64,000 bases of DNA from CAIOYC01 sp965277345 (GTDB lineage: Bacteria > Pseudomonadota > Alphaproteobacteria > Caulobacterales > Caulobacteraceae). Below, piece after piece: positions 57,337 to 64,000 of the stretch (its first letter is position 1; every line of letters starts with the position of its first letter). The stretch spans positions 248,001 through 312,000 of the forward strand of contig CBDICI010000004.1 in the NCBI GenBank assembly GCA_965277345.1. The letters run 5' to 3'. The notes under the pieces are model-generated. The model was not told where the DNA came from, did not search any database, and saw only the letters and a list, made by a program, of their open reading frames with translations. A program made the position numbers and the translations under genes.

Positions 57337-58791
57337 TCAGCGGACGCCGAGGCCGCCGAAGCAGGCGTACTTGATGTTGAGATAGTCCTCGATGCCGTAC
57401 TTGGAGCCCTCGCGGCCGACGCCGCTCTCCTTATAGCCGCCGAAGGGGGCGACCTCGGTGGTGATCAGCCCCTCGTTCAGGCCGACGATGCCGTATTCCA
57501 GCGCCTCCATGACCCGGAACGCGCGGCCGAGGTCTCTAGTATAGAAATAGGCGGCGAGGCCGAACTCGGTGTCGTTGGCCATATGGATCGCCTCCGCCTC
57601 CGTGTCGAAGCGGAACAGGGGCGCCAGTGGGCCGAAGGTCTCCTCCCGCGCCACGGTCATCTGGGCGGTGACCCCGGTGAGCAGGGTCGGCTCGAAGAAC
57701 GAGCCGCCGAGGGCGTGGCGATGTCCGCCGACCACGACCCTGGCGCCCTTGGCCACGGCGTCGGCGATATGCGCCTCGACCTTTTCGACGCCCCGGACGT
57801 CGATCAGCGGACCCTGGGTCACGCCGGCCTCCACCCCGTTCCCGACCCTCAGCCCGGCGATGGCCGCGGCGAGTTTCTCCGCGAAGGCGTCGTGGACCCC
57901 GGCCTGGACCAGGATGCGGTTGGCGCAGACGCAGGTCTGGCCGGAATTGCGGAACTTGGAGACCATCGCCCCCTCCACCGCCGCATCCAAATCCGCATCG
58001 TCGAAGACGATGAAGGGGGCGTTGCCGCCGAGCTCCATCGACACCTTCTTCATGTGCGCCATGGCGTCAGAGGCCAGCCGCTTGCCCACCTCGGTGGAGC
58101 CGGTGAAGGTGATCTTCCTGAGCCTTGGGTTCTCGCACATCTCCGCGGCGATCTCCCCGGCGGCGCCGGTGACGACATTGATCACGCCCGCCGGAATCCC
58201 CGCCTGTTCCGCCAGGAGGCCGAGCGCCAGGGCGGAGAACGGCGTCTGGCTGGCCGGTTTGATCACGATGGGGCAGCCCGCCGCCAGCGCCGGGCCGAGC
58301 TTGCGGGCGATCATCGAGTTGGGGAAGTTCCACGGCGTGACCGCGCCCACCACCCCCACCGGCTCCTTGGTGACGATGAGCCGCTTGCCGCCCCAGGGCG
58401 AAGGGATCACGTCGCCATAGACCCGCTTGCCCTCCTCGGCGAACCAGCGGATGTAGCCGGCGCCGATGGTCAGCTCGCCCTTGGCCTCGGCCAGCGACTT
58501 GCCCATTTCGGTGGTGAGCAGAAGGGCCAGGTCGTCCACGTGCTCGGCCATCAGATCGGCCAGCCGCGTCAGCCTCAGTGCGCGCTCCGCCGCCGGGGTC
58601 GCCCGCCAGGCCGGAAGCGCCCGATACGCCGCCTCGATCGCCGCGCGGGTCTCCGCCCGCCCGCAGCGCGGGACCGTACCGATGGATTCGCCCGTGGCCG
58701 GATTGGCGACGGGGATGGTTTCCCCGCCGTCGGCCGCCCGCCACTGTCCGTCGATAAAGCAGGCTTGCTTGAGGAAGGGCAGCGTCGCCAT
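57337..58791 (-). CDS. GabD-like aldehyde dehydrogenase, candidate sulfolactaldehyde dehydrogenase
   Basis: A 484-residue NAD(P)-dependent aldehyde dehydrogenase of the succinate-semialdehyde group: TPWNFPNSMIARKLGPALAAG, FTGSTEVGKRLA, general base E253 (MELGGNAPF) and nucleophile C287 (NSGQTCVCANR). Known sulfolactaldehyde dehydrogenases belong to this group and make 3-sulfolactate, the substrate of SuyAB, encoded beside it. Other aldehydes remain possible. Start at 58791; the frame is open further upstream but overlaps gntR. Confidence 0.88.
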   Translation of the reverse strand: MATLPFLKQACFIDGQWRAADGGETIPVANPATGESIGTVPRCGRAETRAAIEAAYRALPAWRATPAAERALRLTRLADLMAEHVDDLALLLTTEMGKSLAEAKGELTIGAGYIRWFAEEGKRVYGDVIPSPWGGKRLIVTKEPVGVVGAVTPWNFPNSMIARKLGPALAAGCPIVIKPASQTPFSALALGLLAEQAGIPAGVINVVTGAAGEIAAEMCENPRLRKITFTGSTEVGKRLASDAMAHMKKVSMELGGNAPFIVFDDADLDAAVEGAMVSKFRNSGQTCVCANRILVQAGVHDAFAEKLAAAIAGLRVGNGVEAGVTQGPLIDVRGVEKVEAHIADAVAKGARVVVGGHRHALGGSFFEPTLLTGVTAQMTVAREETFGPLAPLFRFDTEAEAIHMANDTEFGLAAYFYTRDLGRAFRVMEALEYGIVGLNEGLITTEVAPFGGYKESGVGREGSKYGIEDYLNIKYACFGGLGVR

Positions 58792-58820
58792 CGTCTCTCT
58801 CAACTCTTCAAAAGGAACGG

Positions 58821-59540
58821 TCAGGTCAGGGTGACGGCATAGACCAGGTTGGAGGAGGCGACGCGGCTCGATCGCCACTCCACCTTCTTGTCCTCCAGCG
58901 ACACGGCCACGCGATCCACGCACAGCACCGGCGCGCCGGGCGCCACACCCAGCACCGCCACATCCTCGGCATTGGCGGTGTCGGCGAAGATCTCTTCCCG
59001 CGCGGCGGTGATGTTGACGCCATAGGCGGTCTGGTAGAGCGAATAGAGGGTGTTGGGCAAGGGCGCGTGCCGGGCGATGTTCGGGAACAGGGCGGCGGGG
59101 ATAACGATGATCTCGCGGATCGCATCGGCCTCGCCGATCCGGCGCGTGCGGGCGATCTCCACTACCCGGTCGCCCTTGGCCAGGTCGAGCTTGGCCTGAT
59201 CGGCGGCGCGGGAGGCGCGCACGCTGACGCGCTCTCCGCCCGAGGCCGGGATCACCCGTTCGCCGCCCGGGCGGGCGAGGCGGAAAAACCGGAACAGCGC
59301 CCGCTCCTGCGTATTCTCGGCGATGAAGGTGCCCTTGCCCTGCCGTCGCTCCAGCAGCTTCTCGGCGGTGAGGGCGTCCAGCACCTTGCGCACGGTGCCC
59401 TGGCTGACGCCGAGGTCGCGGGCCAGGGCCTGCTCGCTCGGCAGGGAGTCGCCGGCCTTCCAGTCCCCCTTGGCGACGCGCCGCACGAGGACGTCGTAGA
59501 CCTGTCTATAGAGCGGCCGGTAGCCGGGCGTGTCTTGCAA
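58821..59540 (-). CDS. GntR family regulator, HutC/UTRA subfamily
   Basis: A 239-residue regulator: N-terminal winged helix (LYRQVYDVLVRRVAKGDWKAG, then LPSEQALARDLGVSQGTVRKVL and QGKGTFIAEN) and a C-terminal UTRA ligand-binding domain. The start is TTG at 59540 with AGGAGG 5-6 nt upstream. UTRA proteins typically respond to sugar-derived or small metabolites. It heads the gntR-ALDH-phyH unit and is divergent from suyA-like gene; a palindrome in the shared region, repeated upstream of the TonB receptor, is the likely operator. Confidence 0.92.
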   Translation of the reverse strand: MQDTPGYRPLYRQVYDVLVRRVAKGDWKAGDSLPSEQALARDLGVSQGTVRKVLDALTAEKLLERRQGKGTFIAENTQERALFRFFRLARPGGERVIPASGGERVSVRASRAADQAKLDLAKGDRVVEIARTRRIGEADAIREIIVIPAALFPNIARHAPLPNTLYSLYQTAYGVNITAAREEIFADTANAEDVAVLGVAPGAPVLCVDRVAVSLEDKKVEWRSSRVASSNLVYAVTLT

Positions 59541-59615
59541 CGACCCCTCCTGGGCTGTGGCGACGGTACGGGAAAGCGGCCCGGATTGTCCATGGCGCCC
59601 CTGTGGAGTCTTGAC

Positions 59616-59627
59616 TCTTATATAAGA
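59616..59627. promoter_or_regulatory. Probable GntR operator, copy 1 (gntR-suyA divergent region)
   Basis: TCTTATATAAGA is a perfect 12-bp palindrome in an otherwise GC-rich region, flanked symmetrically by TTG and CAA two bases further out. It overlaps a -35-like TTGACT (59611-59616) for the suyA-like gene, and lies 76 bp from the gntR start codon. A copy with one mismatch occurs at 56351. Confidence 0.65.
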
Positions 59628-59676
59628 TACAAAATACCTCTCACCGCGCCGATCCGGGGCGAGAAGAGGGTATCTG

Positions 59677-59964
59677 GTGAGCGTTCCGCAACTGCTGGTG
59701 CATCATTCGGCCGACAATGTGGGTGTGGTCGTGGTGGAGGGGGTGGCCGCGGGCCAGGACCTGTTCGCGGTCTGCCTGGAGGACGACCGCGACTTCCACA
59801 TCGTCGCCAACGCCGACGTGCCGATCGGCCACAAGGTGGCGCTGGTCGATCTGAAGACCGGCGACGACGCCATCAAGTACGGCCAGGTGATCGGGCGGAT
59901 CGTGGCCGACATCGCGAAGGGCGATCACGTCCATACCCAGAACCTCAAGACCAGGCGTTGGTAG
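59677..59964 (+). CDS. SAF-domain small subunit, SuyA-like (sulfolactate sulfo-lyase alpha)
   Basis: A 95-residue SAF/UxaA N-terminal domain protein (LLVHHSADNVGVVVVEGVAAG, then HIVANADVPIGHKVALVDL and KGDHVHTQNLKTRRW). In UxaA-type altronate dehydratases the same module is fused or separate; in (R)-sulfolactate sulfo-lyase it is SuyA. GTG start with GAAGAGGG upstream. The large subunit starts 4 bp downstream. Context with a sulfoquinovosidase and a GabD-like dehydrogenase favours SuyA over altronate dehydratase. Confidence 0.78.
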   Translation: MSVPQLLVHHSADNVGVVVVEGVAAGQDLFAVCLEDDRDFHIVANADVPIGHKVALVDLKTGDDAIKYGQVIGRIVADIAKGDHVHTQNLKTRRW

Positions 59965-59968
59965 GACC

Positions 59969-61138
59969 ATGAACAGCAAGACGATCCGGGCTTGGCGCCG
60001 CGAGAACGGGCGCGTGGGTATCCGCAACCACGTGGTGATCCTGCCGCTGGACGACATCTCCAACGCCGCCTGCGAGGCGGTGGCCGCGCATATCCAGGGG
60101 ACCATCGCCCTGCCCCACGCCTATGGCCGGCTGCAGTTCGGCGAGGACCTGGAGCTGCACTTCCGCACCATGATCGGCACGGGCGCCAATCCCAATGTGG
60201 CCGCCTGCGTGGTCATCGGCATCGAGCCCGGCTGGACGCAGAAGGTGGTCGAGGGCATCGCCAAGACCGGCAAGCCGGTGCAGGGCTTCTGGATCGAGGG
60301 CAATGGCGATATCGCCACCGTCGCCGCCGCCTCCCGCGCCGCCAAGGACTTCGTGCATCGGACCTCCGGCCTGCTGCGCGAGGAATGCCCGCTGACCGAC
60401 CTGTGGATCGCCGCCAAGTGCGGGGAGAGCGACACCACCACCGGCCTCGCCTCCTGCCCCACGGTCGGCAATATGTACGACAAGCTGGTGCCGCAAGGGC
60501 TTTACGGCTGTTTCGGCGAAACCTCCGAGCTCACCGGCGCCGAACACCTCGCCGCCGCCAGGGCCGCCTCGCCCGAGATCGCCGACAAGTTCATGCGGAC
60601 CTGGCAGGCCTATCAGGACGACGTGATCGAGGCGCACAAGACCTCCGACCTCTCCGACAGCCAGCCCACCAAGGGCAATATCGCCGGCGGATTGACCACC
60701 ATCGAGGAGAAGGCGCTCGGCAACCTCGAAAAGATCGGCAAGACGGTGAAGTTCATCGACGTGCTGGAGCCCGCCGAGGCGCCGGCGCGGGGGCCGGGCC
60801 TCTACTTCATGGACACCTCCTCCGCCGCCGCCGAGTGCTGCACCCTGCAGGCCGCCGCCGGCTATGCCCTGCACATCTTCCCCACCGGCCAGGGCAATGT
60901 GATCGGCAACCCGATCATGCCCGTGATCAAGCTCACCGGTAACCCGAAGACCGTGCGGGTGATGAGCGAGCACATCGACGTGGACGTCTCCGGCGTGGTG
61001 CGCCGCGAGATGACCATCGACCAGGCCGGCGAGAGCCTGATCGACATGATCGTCAAGACCGCCAACGGCCGCTTCACCGCCGCCGAGGCGCTGGGTCACC
61101 GCGAGTTCGTGATGACCAAACTCTACCGCTCCGCCTGA
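59969..61138 (+). CDS. UxaA-family large subunit, SuyB-like (sulfolactate sulfo-lyase beta)
   Basis: A 389-residue member of the altronate/galactarate dehydratase family. Conserved segments: GRVGIRNHVVILPLDDISNA, YGRLQFGEDLELHFRTMIG, KCGESDTTTGLASCPTVGN, GETSELTGAEHL, QPTKGNIAGGLTTIEEKALGN, PTGQGNVIGNPI and the C-terminal RTANGR-like EALGHREFVMTKLYRSA. As I recall, SuyB proteins share this length and text. SuyAB cleaves (R)-sulfolactate to pyruvate and sulfite. No uxaB or uxaC-type gene is nearby, arguing against an altronate pathway. Distinguishing sulfo-lyase from sugar-acid dehydratase needs a phylogeny. Confidence 0.75.
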   Translation: MNSKTIRAWRRENGRVGIRNHVVILPLDDISNAACEAVAAHIQGTIALPHAYGRLQFGEDLELHFRTMIGTGANPNVAACVVIGIEPGWTQKVVEGIAKTGKPVQGFWIEGNGDIATVAAASRAAKDFVHRTSGLLREECPLTDLWIAAKCGESDTTTGLASCPTVGNMYDKLVPQGLYGCFGETSELTGAEHLAAARAASPEIADKFMRTWQAYQDDVIEAHKTSDLSDSQPTKGNIAGGLTTIEEKALGNLEKIGKTVKFIDVLEPAEAPARGPGLYFMDTSSAAAECCTLQAAAGYALHIFPTGQGNVIGNPIMPVIKLTGNPKTVRVMSEHIDVDVSGVVRREMTIDQAGESLIDMIVKTANGRFTAAEALGHREFVMTKLYRSA

Positions 61139-61162
61139 CGCAACACGGCCGCCGCCGTTCCT

Positions 61163-61284
61163 TGCTCCTCCTCCTCATCGAGAGGGAGGGGAACCGCGAA
61201 GCGGTGGAGGGGGCTGCGCCGCGATCACGCGATTATACGGCCAGGGTCGCGCTGCCCCCTTCCCCCGCTGCGGGTGAGGAAGGG
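61163..61284. repeat. Palindromic repeat family 1, copy D
   Basis: Begins CTCCTCCTCCTCATCGAGAGG, includes GGGAACCGCGAAGCGGTGGA and GGGGGCTGCGCCGCGAT, a CGGCCAGGGTCGCGCTGCCC core, and closes with CCCCCGCTGCGGGTGAGGAAG. It has the same orientation as the ligD copy and lies just after the suyB-like gene, where it could end the transcript. Confidence 0.72.
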
Positions 61285-61298
61285 TGGGCGATGGGGTT

Positions 61299-61485
61299 GG
61301 ATAACTCGCGCCGCCGTGTCCAACCGGAGTCCAAGCCTGTCCAACCGTGTCCAGGCCTGCACCCTGCCTTTTCGAGTGCAGACCATGCAGGACGGTAACG
61401 CCCGCTCCCTCGATCCCGCCGGACCTGGACAATTCCCGCAATGCTGGACTGTCCAGGTGTCCAACGAAAAGCGGGGATAACTCAG
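61299..61485. other. GTCCA-rich segment flanked by a 9-bp direct repeat
   Basis: The segment holds six GTCCA and two TGGAC words in about 145 bp (from 61318 to 61461), including GTCCAACCG twice and CTGTCCAGGTGTCCAAC. GGATAACTC occurs at both ends (61299-61307 and 61476-61484), as if duplicated. No open frame with protein-like sequence is present in the 61285-61606 gap, and no known RNA was recognised. Confidence 0.35.
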
Positions 61486-61606
61486 CCCATTCGCGCCTCG
61501 TAATGTCAAAGACCTCGGTGACGGCCAGCGTCGCCCAGCTCCACTATCGCACACCGCCGGGCAGCGGGGATAAGAAGGCGATCGACGCCAAAAACGTCAC
61601 CGCGAT

Positions 61607-62104
61607 CTACCGCGATGTGGCGGCCACCTGTTGCTCCAGGGCTTCGGCCAGGGCCTTGCCCATGGGATGGTCGGCGGTCTTGATGCCGTCGCGGACGCAG
61701 GCCTTGATCGCGTCGATATGGCCGTCGATCAGGTGCATCGGGGCGGTGGCGCGCTGGTGCGGCTCCTCGATCAGCTTGCACAGCGACCCGGCGAGGCGCG
61801 TGACGATGGGGAAGTCGTAGGTGGTGCCGAGCCCCTTCAGGTCATGGGCGTGGGTATAGAGCCGCGCGCCGGTCTGTTCGTTCAGGCCCTGGGTCTTCAC
61901 CGCGGCGCGGGCGGCTTCCAACTTGGTCAACTCGTCCTGCAGCCATTGGCTGAACTGGCCCGACAGGCTCTTCAGCGCCGCCTCGGCCTTGGCCACCGCG
62001 CCGGGGTTGAGCGCGCCGAAGCGGGTGCCCACCTTCAGCTTGAGGGTGTTGGGCACCTGGATCATCTCGACATCGTCGGGGCGCTTGAAGGCGGGATCGG
62101 ACAT
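61607..62104 (-). CDS. Stand-alone histidine phosphotransfer (HPt) protein
   Basis: About 165 residues with one HPt domain: the phosphorylatable histidine is in LYTHAHDLKGLGTTYDFP (HDLKG). Charged N-terminal sequence precedes a helical region (AEAALKSLSGQFSQWLQDEL). HPt proteins shuttle phosphate between a hybrid kinase and a response regulator, as in Caulobacter cell-cycle and c-di-GMP signalling. The start at 62104 gives MSDPAFKRPDD. No kinase or regulator is adjacent. Confidence 0.82.
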   Translation of the reverse strand: MSDPAFKRPDDVEMIQVPNTLKLKVGTRFGALNPGAVAKAEAALKSLSGQFSQWLQDELTKLEAARAAVKTQGLNEQTGARLYTHAHDLKGLGTTYDFPIVTRLAGSLCKLIEEPHQRATAPMHLIDGHIDAIKACVRDGIKTADHPMGKALAEALEQQVAATSR

Positions 62105-62208
62105 GCTTTTTCCCGTGTTGGGCCGCGGGCTCGCCGGCCGCACTGTTCACTATGACCCATTATGGGGATGCTGAATTAACAATCCGTGCAAGCGGAGCGC
62201 TGGTCCGA

Positions 62209-62988
62209 TCAGACCGAGAACTGCTCGGCCAGCACCCGCTCCTCCAGGCCGCGGCCCGCGTCGAACAGCATACACAGGGCGATGTCGCGGGCCTCCGAAA
62301 CGTGCACCTCGGTGACGTTGCGCACCTCGAAATTGTCGGCCACGGCGCTCACCGGCCGCTTGTCCGCCTCCAGCACCTCGAAGGTCACCCGCGCCGAATG
62401 GGGCAACAGCGCGCCGCGCCAGCGCCTCGGCCGGAAGGCGGAGATGGGCGTCAGCGCCAGCGCCTCCGCCGTCAGGGGAATAATCGGCCCGTGGGCTGAG
62501 AGGTTGTAGGCGGTCGATCCGGCCGGGGTGGAGAGCAGCGCCCCGTCGCACACCAGCTCCTCCATCCTGACCTTGCCGTCGATGGAGACGCGGAGCTTGG
62601 CGGTCTGGCGGGTCTGGCGGAGCAGGGAGACCTCGTTGATGGCCAGGGCGCGATGGTGGGTGCGGGTGCGGTCCACCGCGGTCATGGCCAGGGGGTGGAT
62701 GACGGCCCGCTCAGATCGCGCGATCCGCAGCGGCAGGCCCTCCTCCACATAATCGTTCATCAGGAAGCCCACCGAGCCGCGGTTCATGCCGTAGATCGGC
62801 TTGCCGGTCTTCAGCGTGCGGTGCAGCGTCTCCAGCATGAAGCCGTCGCCGCCGAGCGCCACGATCACCTGCGCCTCGTCCTCTGGGATGTAGCCGTACT
62901 TCTGCTCGAGCCGGCGGCGCGCCTCCTGCGCTTCCGGCCGGTCGGAGGCGGTAAAGGCGAGGCGCGGGTCTGGATCGATGTCCGCCAT
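62209..62988 (-). CDS. nadK: NAD kinase
   Basis: A 259-residue enzyme phosphorylating NAD to NADP. The GGDGFMLETLH (GGDG) and GMNRGSVGFLMN motifs and the later LSTPAGSTAYNLSAHGPIIPL are diagnostic. The start codon follows directly on the DUF2336 stop codon (TAGATG), so the two genes probably form an operon. Confidence 0.95.
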   Translation of the reverse strand: MADIDPDPRLAFTASDRPEAQEARRRLEQKYGYIPEDEAQVIVALGGDGFMLETLHRTLKTGKPIYGMNRGSVGFLMNDYVEEGLPLRIARSERAVIHPLAMTAVDRTRTHHRALAINEVSLLRQTRQTAKLRVSIDGKVRMEELVCDGALLSTPAGSTAYNLSAHGPIIPLTAEALALTPISAFRPRRWRGALLPHSARVTFEVLEADKRPVSAVADNFEVRNVTEVHVSEARDIALCMLFDAGRGLEERVLAEQFSV

Positions 62989-64000
62989 CTAGAACTGGCT
63001 GCGCCGATCCGGGGCGTCCTGCGCGGGGGCGTGGTCCATCATGGCGCGGAAGGCGTCCAGCGCCGCTTCCGGCGAGGCGTGGGTGAAGGCGGCGTTGATG
63101 TTGCGCAGCGAGTCCGGCGTGGCGCTGGGCCGCCCGTTGTTCAGCGCCCGCAGCAGCGACAGCAGGGTCGGAAAGACGCTGCGGTCGATCCCTACTCCGG
63201 CGCAGAGCAGGGCCACCCGTTCGGGCCGGTCCGAGGCGCAGGCGTCGCGCACGGTGTCAGTGCGCAGGTGCGCCAGCGCCGCCAGCGCCAGCTCGAACAG
63301 ATAGAGCTTTCCCTCGCGCAGGGACTTCAGCAGGAAGCCGGGACGCAGCTGCCCCGCCGCCTGCAGCTTGGCGATCAGCCGCGTCTCCATCTCCTGCCGA
63401 TCGACCGCGCCGGTGGGAATGGCGTCCCGACCGGCATAGGCCCGTCCGACCGCCGCGTCGACCGCCGCCTCCAGCGCCGCGGGGTCGATCACGAACCGCG
63501 CGCCGATCTCCTGGCGCAGGGCCTCGCCGACCCAGGCGAACAGGGTGTGGGCCAGCCTGGCGTTCAGGCGCGGGTGGCGGGCCAGGGGTGCGCGGAGCGA
63601 AGCGATGTGACGCGAGGCGGTGACGAGTTCGGCCATGCCCTCGGCGTCGATCCTCGCGCTTTCATTGCCGGCCAGGGCGGTCAGGACCACCGGCTCGCCC
63701 TTGTCGAGGATCGCCCTCACCACCGCAGAGGCCAGCTCCGGCCGGCGGGCCACCTCGATCTGATGCTCCAGCGTCGCCATGACCAACAGCTGGATCAGGT
63801 CCGGGTCGCTCAGCACCGGGCTTCTGGCGATCAGCGGACGGGCGATCTCGATGTCGTCGAGCGCCAGGGTGTTGACCAGGGCCGACGGCGCCCAGCGCGC
63901 TTCGGCCAGGCTGTCGGCCAGGCGCAGGCGGATGTCGCGCTCGGCGTCGGCGATCAGCACCATGAAGACGTCGTTGATCAGCCCCTGCGCGCGCGCCGTG
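62989..64000 (-). CDS. DUF2336 domain protein (5' end probably beyond the right edge)
   Basis: An alpha-helical protein of at least 324 residues, rich in HEAT-like helices (LIQLLVMATLEHQIEVARRPEL, then VLTALAGNESARI, SLREGKLYLFELALAALAHLR). This matches DUF2336, common in alphaproteobacteria. An ATG exists at 63963, but the frame stays open to base 64000 with sequence that reads as coding (ARAQGLINDVF), so I believe the true start is off the window. Function unknown. Confidence 0.8.
   Translation of the reverse strand, partial: TARAQGLINDVFMVLIADAERDIRLRLADSLAEARWAPSALVNTLALDDIEIARPLIARSPVLSDPDLIQLLVMATLEHQIEVARRPELASAVVRAILDKGEPVVLTALAGNESARIDAEGMAELVTASRHIASLRAPLARHPRLNARLAHTLFAWVGEALRQEIGARFVIDPAALEAAVDAAVGRAYAGRDAIPTGAVDRQEMETRLIAKLQAAGQLRPGFLLKSLREGKLYLFELALAALAHLRTDTVRDACASDRPERVALLCAGVGIDRSVFPTLLSLLRALNNGRPSATPDSLRNINAAFTHASPEAALDAFRAMMDHAPAQDAPDRRSQF

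Noticed and set aside
59641..59676. suyA-like and suyB-like genes as altronate dehydratase UxaA
   Set aside because: Not excluded, but no hexuronate isomerase or altronate reductase gene is nearby, and the sulfoquinovosidase and GabD-like dehydrogenase context fits SuyAB better.
61299..61485. GTCCA-rich segment as a CRISPR array
   Set aside because: The repeated words are only 5-9 bp and irregularly spaced; there are no uniform spacers and no cas genes.

Overview
This GC-rich window is almost fully packed with genes and looks like the chromosome of an alphaproteobacterium of the order Caulobacterales (Phenylobacterium/Caulobacter-like). Supporting signs are the block rpmH-rnpA-yidC-engB-argB-(HAD nucleotidase)-dapD, the dapF-SDR-mtaB-ftsY-yciB run, an N-terminally extended AtpD, and a TonB-dependent receptor of the type common in this group. 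The order assignment is inference from gene content; no rRNA or tRNA gene was seen.

Layout. 1-3.7 kb: the 5' part of a periplasmic-glucan gene (opgG/opgD), a DUF998 membrane protein, an OpgC-like acyltransferase and a TetR regulator. 3.9-7.9 kb: the NHEJ pair ligD and ku, with a decayed toxin-antitoxin relic between them and a palindromic repeat inserted in frame inside ligD. 8-12 kb: an acyl-CoA dehydrogenase, a tiny lipoprotein, an FKBP isomerase, a DUF1345 membrane protein and a secreted hypothetical. 12-15.5 kb: divergent pckG (PEP carboxykinase) and pyk (pyruvate kinase). 15.5-17.7 kb: a TPP riboswitch, then a palindromic repeat, then thiC. 17.8-24.6 kb: the F1 ATP synthase operon atpHAGDC (minus strand), interrupted by a VapBC-type module between atpG and atpD and by two secreted hypotheticals between atpD and atpC. 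24.9-34.6 kb: TerC, a DHA2 transporter, an EAL protein, an exported VOC protein, PriA, a metallophosphatase and a prolyl-oligopeptidase. 34.7-46.3 kb: housekeeping genes, ending in rpmH and an rnpA frame without a conventional start codon. 46.4-50.4 kb: TVP38, a histidine kinase, MipA and YbhB.

50.6-61.1 kb is the most interesting part: a self-contained catabolic locus for what I infer is sulfoquinovose or a sulfoquinovoside. It has an MFS transporter, a GH31 enzyme carrying the KERWY signature of Agrobacterium-type sulfoquinovosidases, a TonB-dependent receptor, a PhyH-type Fe(II)/2-oxoglutarate dioxygenase, a GabD-like aldehyde dehydrogenase, a GntR/UTRA regulator, and a divergent pair resembling sulfolactate sulfo-lyase SuyAB. 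A TCTTATATAAGA palindrome in the gntR/suyA divergent region recurs with one mismatch upstream of the receptor gene, tying the transcription units to one regulator. None of the central enzymes of the sulfo-EMP, sulfo-ED, sulfo-transaldolase or flavin-monooxygenase routes is present, so the middle of the pathway is either elsewhere or performed in a new way, possibly with the PhyH enzyme.

61.6-64 kb: a lone HPt protein, NAD kinase and a DUF2336 protein running off the right edge. Two dispersed repeat families occur: a GGGGACCGCGAAGCGG-type palindrome of about 125-145 bp (four copies) and a CTTCGACAAGCTCAGG inverted repeat (two copies).
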